Under the pieces are notes generated by a model. The model saw only the letters and a program-made list of their open reading frames with translations. It did not search any database and was not told the DNA's origin. The translations under genes and the position numbers were made by a program. From positions 1,225,501-1,289,500 of the forward strand of contig NZ_CP041217.1 of the NCBI RefSeq assembly GCF_006542275.1: 64,000 nucleotides of DNA, written 5' to 3'. The DNA comes from Saccharibacillus brassicae. Lineage in GTDB: Bacteria; Bacillota; Bacilli; Paenibacillales; Paenibacillaceae. Below, piece by piece: positions 1 through 8,871 of this stretch (its first letter is position 1; each line of letters begins with the position of its first letter).

Positions 1-92
1 TAGCCCTCCGGAAGCCCTATGATTTTTACAGCACTTTATAAATGGGTAACTACCGGTTCAAGCATTCCATCCCCCCGAGGAGGTCAATCTTT

Positions 93-1511
93 ATGATCGC
101 AAAGGACACGATTGCAAAAGAATGGAATTCCGAAGAAGTGACGCAGATGCTCGAAGAGCATCGCGCTTTCTACGATACCGACCGCACGCGCAGCTACAAA
201 TTCCGGATTCGCCGGCTGGAGAAACTCAAAGCCGCCATCCAACGCTACGAGCCCGCGCTGATCGAAGCGCTGCAGGCGGATCTCGGCAAGCCCGCGTTCG
301 AAGCCTACACGACGGAAATCGGCTTCGTGCTGAACAGCATTTCCGAGATCAGCAAAGAGCTGTATCGCTGGTCCAAGCCGCAGCGCGTCGCGACGCCGAT
401 CACGCTGGCCGGCGCAAGCAGCTTCGTCATCAACGAACCTTACGGCACCGTGCTGATCATCGGACCGTTCAACTATCCGTTCCAGCTCGTCATGGAACCG
501 CTCGTCGGCGCGATCGCGACCGGCAACTGCGCGGTCATCAAAATGTCCGACAGCACGCCGAACGTCTCGCTCGTCGTGAAGCAGCTGCTCGCCGACGTGT
601 TCGAAGACCATTACGTCCGCGTCATCGACGGCGGCAAAGACACGGTCAACGCGCTGATCAACTCGCCGTTCGACTACATCTTCTTCACGGGCAGCACGGA
701 AGTCGGCCGCATCGTCGCCCAGGCGGCGGCCAAGCAGCTCATTCCGGTCACGCTGGAACTGGGCGGCAAAAGCCCGGCTATCGTCGACAAGCAGGCCGAT
801 CTGCGCATGGCGGCCAAACGCATCGTCTGGGGCAAGCTCGTCAATGCCGGGCAGACGTGCATCGCGCCGGATTACGTGCTCGTGCACGAGAGCAAGAAGA
901 TCCAGCTGCTGATCGCGCTCAAGAACGCGATTCGCGAGTTCCTCGGCGAAGACATGTGGAGCAGCCCGGACTTCGGGCGCATCATCAACCATCGCCACTT
1001 CGACCGTCTGACCGACATTCTGGAAAAAGACAAGGACAAGATCGTCTTCGGCGGCAGCGGCGACCGGGATACGAAGTTCATCGAACCGACGCTGCTGGAT
1101 ATCGATTCGTGGGATGCGGCCAGCATGCAGGAAGAACTGTTCGGACCGCTCCTGCCCGTGCTGACGTATACCGACCTGAACGACGCGATTCGCCAGGTCA
1201 ACGCGCATCCGCGTCCGCTTTCGCTGTACCTGTTCACGACCGACGAGGAAGTGCAGGATCGCGTACTCGAAAAAGTGCCGTTCGGCGGCGGCTGCATCAA
1301 CGATACGCTGCTGCATGTGTCGAACCCGCATCTGCCGTTCGGCGGAACCGGGGCATCGGGCACAGGCTCGTATCACGGCCTGCACAGCCTGCGCACGTTC
1401 TCGCACCAGAAGAGCATCCTGAAGCGCCCTTCGGCCGAAAGCGGCACGACGCTGTTCTTCCCGCCTTACGGCGAAGAGCAAATGCAGCTGGCCAAAAAAA
1501 TGCTCAAATAA
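93..1511 (+). CDS. NAD(P)-dependent aldehyde dehydrogenase (YwdH-like)
   Basis: A 472-residue cytoplasmic enzyme of the aldehyde dehydrogenase superfamily, oxidising an aldehyde to the acid with NAD(P). Visible landmarks are the oxyanion Asn in GPFNYPF (N127), the cofactor motif FTGS (198-201), the general base in LELGGKSP (E222) and the catalytic Cys in NAGQTC (C256). The length fits the short class 3-like branch (B. subtilis YwdH type), not the roughly 490-residue betaine or acetaldehyde enzymes. The ATG at 93 is chosen because GAGGAGG stands nine bases before it; an upstream ATG at 42 has no ribosome site. It is transcribed alone and ends at a strong terminator. The substrate cannot be told from sequence. 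Confidence 0.93.
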   Translation: MIAKDTIAKEWNSEEVTQMLEEHRAFYDTDRTRSYKFRIRRLEKLKAAIQRYEPALIEALQADLGKPAFEAYTTEIGFVLNSISEISKELYRWSKPQRVATPITLAGASSFVINEPYGTVLIIGPFNYPFQLVMEPLVGAIATGNCAVIKMSDSTPNVSLVVKQLLADVFEDHYVRVIDGGKDTVNALINSPFDYIFFTGSTEVGRIVAQAAAKQLIPVTLELGGKSPAIVDKQADLRMAAKRIVWGKLVNAGQTCIAPDYVLVHESKKIQLLIALKNAIREFLGEDMWSSPDFGRIINHRHFDRLTDILEKDKDKIVFGGSGDRDTKFIEPTLLDIDSWDAASMQEELFGPLLPVLTYTDLNDAIRQVNAHPRPLSLYLFTTDEEVQDRVLEKVPFGGGCINDTLLHVSNPHLPFGGTGASGTGSYHGLHSLRTFSHQKSILKRPSAESGTTLFFPPYGEEQMQLAKKMLK

Positions 1512-1585
1512 TTCGAACCGTTGACGGATCGAAGCTTCGCTTGAACCGAACGGTTCATCTCGAATCGAACCGTTCATCCTAACCG

Positions 1586-1630
1586 AACCGTTCCTGCCCC
1601 GGAAATTTCCGCGGCAGGAACGGTTTTTTT
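1586..1630 (+). terminator. Rho-independent terminator after the aldehyde dehydrogenase
   Basis: A 13-bp stem (AACCGTTCCTGCC with GGCAGGAACGGTT), itself enclosing a CGGAAATTTCCG inner palindrome, is followed by seven T. Confidence 0.92.
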
Positions 1631-1746
1631 GCGCTGCAACCTTTCCCGGCGGCTGCGCGTCTGAGGCAGTAAGAAAGATTATCGAAGCGGATGTTATCCA
1701 AGCCGGTCCCTTAAGCGCCGTCCGCCACCTTGAGGAGGAACAGAAA

Positions 1747-2457
1747 ATGAACAAAAAAAGCATGACTTCCGTGTTGGCCGTCTCCGTGCTCTCCGTGTCG
1801 CTTGGCGGTCAGCTGTTTGCCGCAGGCGCCGGCTTCGGCGACCTGAACGGTGTGAGCGGGCAGGCGAAAATCGACGCGCTCAAAACCGAAGGTCTGGTCA
1901 AAGGCGTAAGCGCGGCTTCGTTCCAGCCCAAGTCGGTGCTCAATTACGCGCAGGGCATCCAGTTTATCGCCGGCGGCCTGCAGCTCAGCCTCGCGGCGAT
2001 CTCGTTCGAAGCCGGCAAAGTGCCGACGGCGCACGATCTGTTCCCGGCTGTCTCGGACGAGGCCTGGTACGCGGAAGCGTTCGTCAACGCCCATTTCAAC
2101 GGCGTGAAGCTGCCGGAATCCGTCGATCCGACCGCGCCGATGACGAAGGAGACGTATATCCATTACTTGATGCAGGCGGTCGAGACGTCGGGCAACCTGC
2201 CGCTGATCAACATCAAGCCGCAGCCGATCGGCGACGAAGACCAGCTTACCCCGGAATATCAGGGTTCGATCCAGCGCGCGCTCTCGCGCGGCATTCTCAA
2301 ATTGAACGCCGACGGCACCCTGAATCCCAAAGCCAAAATTACCCGCGCCGAAGCCGCCGTGCTGCTGTATGACACGATCGATTTTCTGAAAAATACATCA
2401 AAAACCCCGGCCTCGACCCCGGACATGCCGGCCGATCCGGAACCGCCGGCCAAGTAA
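1747..2457 (+). CDS. Secreted protein with S-layer-homology-type repeats
   Basis: A 236-residue exported protein. Residues 1-26 form a signal peptide (basic start, hydrophobic core, cleavage near LFAAG). The mature part has repeats of the SLH kind: a helix pair around FGDLNGVSGQAKIDALKTEG, a central DLFPAVSDEAWYAEAF segment, and a C-terminal ILKLNADGTLNPKAKITRAEAAVLLYD segment that is a good SLH match. It ends in a short Pro-rich tail. Such domains bind pyruvylated secondary cell-wall polymer. The protein is too short to carry a separate enzymatic domain, so a small envelope-associated protein is the best description. GAGGAGG lies just upstream of the ATG. Confidence 0.8.
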   Translation: MNKKSMTSVLAVSVLSVSLGGQLFAAGAGFGDLNGVSGQAKIDALKTEGLVKGVSAASFQPKSVLNYAQGIQFIAGGLQLSLAAISFEAGKVPTAHDLFPAVSDEAWYAEAFVNAHFNGVKLPESVDPTAPMTKETYIHYLMQAVETSGNLPLINIKPQPIGDEDQLTPEYQGSIQRALSRGILKLNADGTLNPKAKITRAEAAVLLYDTIDFLKNTSKTPASTPDMPADPEPPAK

Positions 2458-2578
2458 GTCGGCTGTCTGCTTGAGCAAGACTGCTGCCCCGAATGCCTGA
2501 CCTCGAACAAAGCGCCGGGCAGCGTCTGCGCCCCGCCCGATCTATCGTTATTGCCCCGCCTCTTCATCCTGCACGCCC

Positions 2579-2618
2579 AAGAAACCCGGCTCTCCCTGAA
2601 GGAGAACCGGGTTTCTTG
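2579..2618. terminator. Bidirectional terminator between convergent genes
   Basis: AAGAAACCCGG and CCGGGTTTCTT form a stem around a CTCTCC/GGAG inner helix. It serves the SLH protein on the plus strand and can serve the CHAD gene ending at 2687 on the minus strand. Confidence 0.8.
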
Positions 2619-2686
2619 GCGATCTCGCCGCTAACGGCTCTTTGTGACTCTGTTGTCGGCTTGCGACGATTCCGATCCGATACCGC

Positions 2687-3568
2687 TTACAGTTCGCCCA
2701 CTTCTTCGAGCGCTTCTTTTAACTGGGCATCCAGCCGCTCCCGGAACGCGGTCCAGCCGGCCTCATCCGCGCCGAGCGCTTCGGGACCGTAGTCGTCGGC
2801 AATCCGGATACGCACATGGCGGTCGTTGACTTCGCCGAGACGCTTCTGCACGCTTTTGAAATGTTCGGCGTCTTCCGCCTGCTTGTCGCCGAGTGCAAAC
2901 GCCGCCGCTTCCGCGGTATACCGGCAGCGCTTGGCCGCGATCCGCACCTGATGCAGCGCATCCAGCGCTTCGTCGCTGTACAACCCTGCGCGATCCGCCG
3001 TTACCTGGTACACATGCCGCCGTTTGCGGTAATCGTCTTTCAGTTCGCGCACGCTGCCTACAACGTCCGCGCGCGCGGCCAGTTCCGGCAGGTCTTCTTT
3101 TAGAAACGTCTTCCACCGGCGATCCAGCTTCCCGTTCACGATCTTCGGCAGTTTGGCGCTGAGCTTTTTGCGTTGGCTGCGCCGTTCTTCTTTTTCCAGC
3201 TTGGCCATCCGTTTGAACAGTCTGGACTCGTCGCCCCGCCCGGCTTCCTTCGCTTCCTGCCGCAGCTGCTTGAACTCGCCGATCAGCACGTCCGCGTCCC
3301 GCACCCGGCCGAAGCGCTTCTGCGCTTTTTTGATCGGGCGGTACAGGCCGCTCTCGTCGTCCGGATCGAGCACCGGCAGCAGCGTCAATAGCTTGCGCGC
3401 GCTCACCCTCGCCTGATGCACGTCTTCGACGTCATAGTCTTTGAGCGCGGCCCGGCTGCGTTTGCGGAATTCCATATACAGTTCGTCCAGCGCGTCCCGC
3501 CACTGTTCGATCAGCTCCGGCGTATCCTCCTGCATCGTCAATACGTATGATTCCCGTTCGTTGCTCAT
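2687..3568 (-). CDS. CHAD domain protein
   Basis: A 293-residue, highly charged, all-helical protein of the CHAD family. CHAD domains bind inorganic polyphosphate through conserved His, Arg and Lys residues; here the two half-domains carry the signature helices VHQARVSARKLLTLL and LHQVRIAAKRCRYTAE. No CYTH triphosphatase domain is fused or adjacent, so this is a stand-alone CHAD protein. The ATG at 3568 is preceded by AAGGAGT; an earlier in-frame ATG at 3643 lacks a ribosome site and would overlap a terminator. Cytoplasmic, with no signal peptide. Confidence 0.85.
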   Translation of the reverse strand: MSNERESYVLTMQEDTPELIEQWRDALDELYMEFRKRSRAALKDYDVEDVHQARVSARKLLTLLPVLDPDDESGLYRPIKKAQKRFGRVRDADVLIGEFKQLRQEAKEAGRGDESRLFKRMAKLEKEERRSQRKKLSAKLPKIVNGKLDRRWKTFLKEDLPELAARADVVGSVRELKDDYRKRRHVYQVTADRAGLYSDEALDALHQVRIAAKRCRYTAEAAAFALGDKQAEDAEHFKSVQKRLGEVNDRHVRIRIADDYGPEALGADEAGWTAFRERLDAQLKEALEEVGEL

Positions 3569-3641
3569 CTGCTTCGCACTCCTTCTCGGTAGACTCCCTC
3601 TGCCTGCTTCAATGCTGTCTATCCGTATCATTACCCGAAAC

Positions 3642-3678
3642 AAAGCCCCCCGTCTGCCGGGAGGCTTCGTTTTTGACG
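3642..3678 (-). terminator. Terminator after the quinone-oxidoreductase-like gene
   Basis: An AAGCCTCCCGG/CGGGGGGCTT stem read on the minus strand, followed by TTTGTTT, lies between the oxidoreductase stop at 3729 and the CHAD start. Confidence 0.6.
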
Positions 3679-3728
3679 AATATTTTCAAACCGGGGCACG
3701 GCAGAAAAAGACAGCCCGCCGAACCGGT

Positions 3729-4655
3729 TTATTTTTCGCGAATGACGATCTTGCCGACGGCGTGGTGACTTTCGCTTTTGGTATGCGCGTCACGGACGCC
3801 TTCTTCGCTCAACCAGTAGGTCGAATCGATGACCGGCTTCAATTTGCCCTGCTTGATCAGTTCGGCCAGCTTCTCCAGCTGTTCGCCTTTGGGCTCCATC
3901 ATGAAATGGGCCGTATGGATGCCGAGGTCTTTCGCCAGATTTTCATCCGGCTTCTCGAGAATCGAGACGAGATGGCCGCCCGGCTTGAGCACTTTGAAGC
4001 TTTTGTGCTGAATATCGCCGCCCATCGTATCGAGCACCATATCGTAATCCGAGAGCACTTCGGAGAAGTCCTCCTGCGTATAGTCGATCACATGGTCCAC
4101 GCCAAGCGACTTCAACAGTTCGGCATTTTTGCCGCTTGCGGTCGAAGCCACTTCCGCGCCCAGCGCTTTGGCGATCTGGATCGCAAGCGTGCCGACGCCG
4201 CCGGCGCCCGCATGGATCAGCACTTTGTCGCCCGCCTTTACTTTGCCGTGATCGACCAGCGCCTGCCAGGCCGTGAGGCCGGCCAACGGAATCGACGCCG
4301 CTTCTTCGTAGCTCAGATTGTCCGGCTTCTTCACGACGACGTCCGCGTCTACCGCGACGTACTGCGCATAGGTGCCGAACACGCGGGGCCGGGCGAATAC
4401 CGCATCGCGCGGCTTGAAGCGGCTGACATTGTCTCCGACTTCCTTGACGATGCCCGCGACGTCTCCGCCGAGCACGAGCGGGAATGGACCGGCTGCCGCG
4501 CCCATCGCGCCTTCCCTGATTTTGGTGTCGACCGGATTCACCGACGTCGCATACAGTTTGATCAGGATCTGGTTCGCATCGATCTTCGGTTCGGGTACGT
4601 TCCGTTCTTGCAGTTTATCGGGTCCGCCAAACTCGTCAATTACGATTGCTTTCAA
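3729..4655 (-). CDS. Zinc-independent NADP-dependent alcohol/quinone oxidoreductase (MDR family)
   Basis: A 308-residue medium-chain dehydrogenase/reductase of the quinone oxidoreductase branch. The N-terminal GroES-like domain starts MKAIVIDEFGGPDKL and contains ATSVNPVDTKIREG. The Rossmann fold has HAGAGGVGTLAIQIAKALGA, with the AxxGxxG nucleotide motif near residues 148-153. The catalytic-zinc Cys and His ligands of alcohol dehydrogenases are absent. The start is a TTG: GGTGAGG stands seven bases upstream, and the nearby ATG at 4663 opens only a nine-codon reading frame. It probably reduces enones or quinones; the substrate is unknown. Confidence 0.88.
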   Translation of the reverse strand: MKAIVIDEFGGPDKLQERNVPEPKIDANQILIKLYATSVNPVDTKIREGAMGAAAGPFPLVLGGDVAGIVKEVGDNVSRFKPRDAVFARPRVFGTYAQYVAVDADVVVKKPDNLSYEEAASIPLAGLTAWQALVDHGKVKAGDKVLIHAGAGGVGTLAIQIAKALGAEVASTASGKNAELLKSLGVDHVIDYTQEDFSEVLSDYDMVLDTMGGDIQHKSFKVLKPGGHLVSILEKPDENLAKDLGIHTAHFMMEPKGEQLEKLAELIKQGKLKPVIDSTYWLSEEGVRDAHTKSESHHAVGKIVIREK

Positions 4656-4737
4656 ATTTCATCCTCACCTTTCTGTAGCAGGGTTGCCTTGCTTCCCATG
4701 CTATTACCCCTGCTGCCTTGCCCAGACCCTTTTTGCA

Positions 4738-4773
4738 TGAAAAAACCCTCCTTCCGATACGGAAGAAGGGTTC
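4738..4773 (-). terminator. Terminator of the GH42 beta-galactosidase gene
   Basis: On the minus strand AACCCTTCTTCCG pairs with CGGAAGGAGGGTT and a six-T run follows. Confidence 0.85.
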
Positions 4774-4871
4774 GAACGGGCTTGTTTCAGCGCTGTCAAG
4801 TCGCAAACGACGGTCCCCGGAACCGGGTCATAAGCCGGGTCGGTGGCTTCAAAAAGAAACCTTTCGTCCCT

Positions 4872-6941
4872 CTACGCGTCCCTGCGGCGTTCCAACACGC
4901 GAATATCGTACGGTGCCAGCTCAAGCTGCGCGCCGACCGGTTCGCCGCCGTCCAGATCCGTGTAAGAACGGGGGTCGAGCGGGAACGACACGGCTTCCGG
5001 CGTGTAATTCTGCACGAACACGAAGTCGCTCTCGCCGTCGGTCCGCAGATGCGCCGACGTGCCCGGCGGCAGCGGCACGTCCAGCGTGCGGGCGATGCCC
5101 GAGCGGCGGACAAGCGCCGTATAGAAATCGTCGTGGAACGTTCCGCCGGTGCGGGCCGCCATATAATACGCTTCGCCCGCGCCGAGACGGTTGACGGTCA
5201 GCGCCGGACGTCCCGCATAGAAGTCGGACGCGTACTCCGCCAGACTCTCCGCGCTTTCCAGATGGATCAGGTCGCACATTTCGGAAATTTCGTAGTCGCC
5301 GGACAGGCCGAGCTCGCCGCTGCCGTTCAGGCGAAGACGGTTCCGGTCGCGGTCGTGCAGCCCTTCCAGTTCTTCCGACCAGATGCCGAGCACTTTGCGC
5401 AGCGGACCCGGGAATCCGCCGAGGAAGCACAGGTCCGTCTCGTTCACGATGCCCGACCAGTACGTCACGACGAGCGTCCCGCCATTTTCGACGAACCGTT
5501 CCAGACGCTCGCCCACGCCTTCGCGCACCATGTACAGCATCGGGGCGACGATCAATTTGTACTTGGCAAAATCGGCATCCATGCTGATCACGTCCGTCGG
5601 CACGCCAAGCTTCCACAGCGCTTCGTGGTGGCTCTGCACGGTCTGCTCGTACTTGACGCCCATATTGCGCGGCCCCTGCGAATCGTTAACGGCCCAGCGG
5701 TTCTCCCAGTCGAATATAATCGCCGTTTCGGCCGGCACCGACGTGCCGACGATCCGGTCCATGCCTTCAAGCGCCGACCCGACATCCGTCACGTCGCGGA
5801 ACACGCGGGTATGTTCGTGCCCGGCGTGATCGACGACCGCCCCGTGCAGCTTCTCGCTCGACCCGCGGCTTTTGCGCCATTGGAAATACTGCACGCTGTC
5901 CGATCCGTGCGCGACGGCCTGCAGCGACGAGAGCCGATGCACGCCCGGACGCTTGAGCTTGCTGACGTCCTGCCAGTTGGTGAGGCTCGGCGTACTCTCC
6001 ATGAGCAGGAACGGACGGCCGCCCTTGATCGAGCGGACGATATCGTGCATCATAGCGATCTTCGCCGCCTGCTTCGATTCCGTATCGGCGTCATGCCACG
6101 TCGGGTAGCTGTCCCACGATAGGAAATCGAGCGCATCCGCGAACTGCCAATAATCCAATCCTTCGTAAAATTCCATAAAATTGGTCGTCACCGGCAGCTT
6201 GGGATTGATCTCGCGCAGCGGCACCGTTTCGTGCTTGACGAAATCGACGGTGCGTTTGGTGACGAACCGGCGCCAATCTAGGTTCATCGCGTGTACCTGC
6301 TTCTCCCCGTGCGGAGCCGGCGATTCGACCTGCGACCAGTCCGTCACGCTGTGGCTCCAGAACGTCGTCCACCAGGCGTGGTTGAGCTCGTCGAGCGTGC
6401 CGTACTTCTCCTGAACGAACTTGCGGAACTCGGTCTGGCACAGCTCGCAGTGGCAGTCGCCGCCGAATTCGTTCGAAATATGCCAGCCGATGACCGCGGG
6501 ATGTTCCGAATACCGTTCGGCCAGCTTGCGGTTGATGATCGACGTCTTCTCGCGGTACACGGGTGACGTCGGACAGTGGTTATGCCGGAACCCGAACAGG
6601 TTGCGGACGCGGTTCTCTTCGGTGCGCAGCACCTCGGGGTACTTCTGCGCCATCCAGGCCGGCCGCGCCGCGCTCGGCGTCGCCAGCAGCGCGTAGATGC
6701 CGTTCGCCGCGAAGCGGTCCAGCACCTGATCGAGCCAGTCGAACGTGAACACCCCTTCTTCCGGTTCCAGCATCGCCCACGAGAAAATGCCGACGGACAT
6801 GACGTTGCATTTGGCCAGCTTCATCAGGCGGATATCTTCTTCCAGCACTTCCGGGTAGCGGAGCCACTGCTCCGGGTTGTAGTCGGCTCCGTGCAGCATG
6901 TGAGGGACTTTGTCGCTCACGGGCGGGTAAACGTAGGTCAC
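4872..6941 (-). CDS. GH42 beta-galactosidase
   Basis: A 689-residue cytoplasmic glycoside hydrolase of family 42, releasing terminal beta-galactose from oligosaccharides. The TIM barrel starts at MLHGADYNPEQW. The acid/base Glu is E158 in HISNEF and the nucleophile is E315 in LLMESTPS. Four cysteines (C123, C163, C165, C168) match the structural zinc site of the family. The trimerisation domain (about 390-600) and the small C-terminal beta domain follow, so the protein is full length without a signal peptide. The start is GTG, with GAAGGAGAG ten bases before it. It lies downstream of the LplABC-like importer but is separated from it by 1 kb of repeats, so co-transcription is unlikely; a shared galactoside substrate is only an inference. 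Confidence 0.95.
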   Translation of the reverse strand: MTYVYPPVSDKVPHMLHGADYNPEQWLRYPEVLEEDIRLMKLAKCNVMSVGIFSWAMLEPEEGVFTFDWLDQVLDRFAANGIYALLATPSAARPAWMAQKYPEVLRTEENRVRNLFGFRHNHCPTSPVYREKTSIINRKLAERYSEHPAVIGWHISNEFGGDCHCELCQTEFRKFVQEKYGTLDELNHAWWTTFWSHSVTDWSQVESPAPHGEKQVHAMNLDWRRFVTKRTVDFVKHETVPLREINPKLPVTTNFMEFYEGLDYWQFADALDFLSWDSYPTWHDADTESKQAAKIAMMHDIVRSIKGGRPFLLMESTPSLTNWQDVSKLKRPGVHRLSSLQAVAHGSDSVQYFQWRKSRGSSEKLHGAVVDHAGHEHTRVFRDVTDVGSALEGMDRIVGTSVPAETAIIFDWENRWAVNDSQGPRNMGVKYEQTVQSHHEALWKLGVPTDVISMDADFAKYKLIVAPMLYMVREGVGERLERFVENGGTLVVTYWSGIVNETDLCFLGGFPGPLRKVLGIWSEELEGLHDRDRNRLRLNGSGELGLSGDYEISEMCDLIHLESAESLAEYASDFYAGRPALTVNRLGAGEAYYMAARTGGTFHDDFYTALVRRSGIARTLDVPLPPGTSAHLRTDGESDFVFVQNYTPEAVSFPLDPRSYTDLDGGEPVGAQLELAPYDIRVLERRRDA

Positions 6942-7170
6942 TTGGAGTCACTCTCCTTCATTTGGATAAAAAATTTCTGGATGACGGCTGAAAAGCTTCC
7001 GCTCTCGGTAGTAGAGGTGGCGGCGGTGGTGGAGGCGTTTGCGGTTGGGCGGCGCTGCGGAGAGCAATGGAGATAGGTAAAGGCTGTTTCATCCATCTTA
7101 CGCTATTCATGTTGGATATGGAGAACAACGAATCGAACCGATTTTCGGGAAAATAGGTGCCTGGTTAGCA

Positions 7171-7359
7171 TTGTTGACTTCTGGTCCACATTTCAAGGTT
7201 TTGAGCGAGCTTTTTGCGGAAAAGTTGACGTAAAGGCAACATTTTGTGCGTTTGCATGCCAATAAGGCTGGAATCGAGCTAAAATGCTGACTTAAAGTCA
7301 ACATTCGGAGAAAAAACTGCTCAATCACCCGAGAATGTTGACTTTTGGTGCACATTTCA
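7171..7359. repeat. Noncoding array of four 23-bp dyads
   Basis: Four imperfect palindromes of the form AATGTTGAC-N5-GTCAACATT occur, with the GTTGAC-equivalent hexamer at 7173, 7224, 7286 and 7337 (spacings 51, 62, 51). The segment between the first and second contains TTTTGAGCG. No convincing coding sequence covers it. Base composition is more AT-rich than the flanks. The spacing is almost the same as in the 232-bp repeats at 42.2 kb. Confidence 0.8.
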
Positions 7360-7382
7360 CGACCATAGAGGCGTACAACCCT

Positions 7383-7870
7383 CCTTCGCCCCGCAGCGCG
7401 CCAACGCGCATGCCAGCACGCATACCCACGCACCCAGCGAAGAGGCGAAGGAGTCGAAGGTCGCCTTTGAACCCTTATTTTCACCGCCCGCGATCTTATT
7501 CCAATCCGAAAATCAGGGTGAGATCAGCGACCGCAGACCCTTCGCCCCGCAGCGCGCCAACGTGCATGCCAGCACGCATACCTACGCACCCAGCGAAGGG
7601 GCGAAGGAGTCGAAGGTCGCCTTTGAACCCTTATTTTCACCGCCGGCGATCTTATTCCAATCCGAAAATCAGGGTGAGATCAGCGACCGCAAACCCTTCG
7701 CCCCGCAGCGCGCACGCAGCGCATACCCACGCACCCAGCGGAGGGGCGAAGGAGTCGAAGGTCGCCTTTGAACCCTTATTTTCACCGCCCGCGATCTTAT
7801 TCCAATCCGAAAAATCAGGGTGAGATCAGCGACCGCAGACCCTTCGCCCCGCAGCGCGCCAACGTGCACA
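7383..7870. repeat. 156-bp tandem repeat, about three copies
   Basis: Units start at 7383, 7539, 7695 and 7841 (156, 156 and 146 bp; the last copy is partial). Each unit has two inverted repeats: CCTTCGCCCC facing GGGGCGAAGG, and a CCCTTATTTTC arm facing GAAAATCAGGG. The copies are nearly identical. Reading frames cross the array because 156 is divisible by 3, but the products are Pro/Arg/Ser-rich repeats without a ribosome site, so it is treated as noncoding. With the dyad array it fills most of the 1 kb between the GH42 gene and the permease gene; 6942-7170 holds nothing I recognise. Confidence 0.9.
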
Positions 7871-7941
7871 TGTATCGCATACGCACACGCCCCGTCTTTT
7901 CCAACCCAATCGACGAACCTGTCAAAAGACACCAGCCGGAT

Positions 7942-8820
7942 TCAGCCTTTCACCGAGCCGACCGTCATGCCTTTGACGAAATACTTTTGCAGGAACGGAT
8001 ACACGATCAGGATCGGCGCGCTGCCGATAAAGATCTGGGCCGCTTTGACGGTCGTCTGCGAGATCAGTTCCATCTCTTTCGGATTCACGCTCATGGAACT
8101 CATATCCTGCTGGATGATGACCGTCTGCAGGAACGTGGCGAGCGGGAAATCTTTGGCGTTGTTGAGATACAGCAGGCCGTCGAACCAGGAATTCCAGTGG
8201 AACACCATGCTGAACAGCGCGACGGTCGCGATCGAAGGCAGCGAGATCGGCAGGAAAATGCGGAACAGCGTGCGGAAATGGCCGGCTCCGTCGATCAGCG
8301 CCGCTTCTTCGAGCTCTTTCGGAATGCCGCGGAAAAAGTTCAGCATCAAGATGACGAGGAACGTGTTCACCGCACCCGGCAGGACGAGCACCCAGAACGA
8401 GTTGATCAGGCCGAGTTTTTGGATCACGATGTAAAAAGGAACCAGGCCGCCGCTGAAGATCATGCTGAACACGAAGATCCACGAGTAGACGTTGCGGCCC
8501 CGGAACACGCTGTTTTCTTTGGACAGGGCGTAGGAGGCGAGGAACGTAATGAGCAGCGTGATCGCCGTGCCGATAACCGTGCGCATGACCGACACCCAGA
8601 GCGAATGCAGGAACAGCGGGTTGGCGGCCGTTTTTTTGTACGCTTCGAGCGAAAAGCCGACCGGCCAAAGTCCGACCAGATTGGCGTCGGCCGCCGCTTT
8701 GGTGCTGAACGAGACAGCCAGTACGTGTACGAGCGGGATGATGCACAAGACGGCGAGAAATACGAGAAAGCATGTGTTGAAAATGCTGAAGACGCGGTAA
8801 CCTGTCGTTTTATGATACAT
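7942..8820 (-). CDS. Sugar ABC transporter permease (YtcP/LplC-like)
   Basis: A 292-residue inner-membrane permease of the CUT1 family, second membrane subunit. Six hydrophobic segments are visible, beginning VFSIFNTCFLVFLAVLCIIPLVHVLAVSFS. The cytoplasmic EAA loop is EEAALIDGAGHFRTLFRIFLPIS (about 190-212), which docks the ATPase. It ends MTVGSVKG as in YtcP/LplC proteins. It is the last gene of a three-gene unit (lipoprotein, permease, permease), 51 bp after the first permease. No ATPase gene is present, as usual for importers that borrow MsmX. Confidence 0.92.
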   Translation of the reverse strand: MYHKTTGYRVFSIFNTCFLVFLAVLCIIPLVHVLAVSFSTKAAADANLVGLWPVGFSLEAYKKTAANPLFLHSLWVSVMRTVIGTAITLLITFLASYALSKENSVFRGRNVYSWIFVFSMIFSGGLVPFYIVIQKLGLINSFWVLVLPGAVNTFLVILMLNFFRGIPKELEEAALIDGAGHFRTLFRIFLPISLPSIATVALFSMVFHWNSWFDGLLYLNNAKDFPLATFLQTVIIQQDMSSMSVNPKEMELISQTTVKAAQIFIGSAPILIVYPFLQKYFVKGMTVGSVKG

Positions 8821-8871
8821 GGGATTCCCTCTTTCCCCGGAAGCGGGCCGCGCGGCTGCGCGGCGTCCGGA

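Noticed and set aside
3441-6122. Plus-strand open frame of 893 codons
   Set aside because: Antisense to the quinone oxidoreductase and GH42 genes and spanning two terminators; no start signal.
7335-7823. Reading frames through the 156-bp repeats giving Pro/Arg/Ser-rich repeat proteins
   Set aside because: The unit length is a multiple of 3, so frames stay open by construction. There is no ribosome site, and the last copy (146 bp) breaks the frame.
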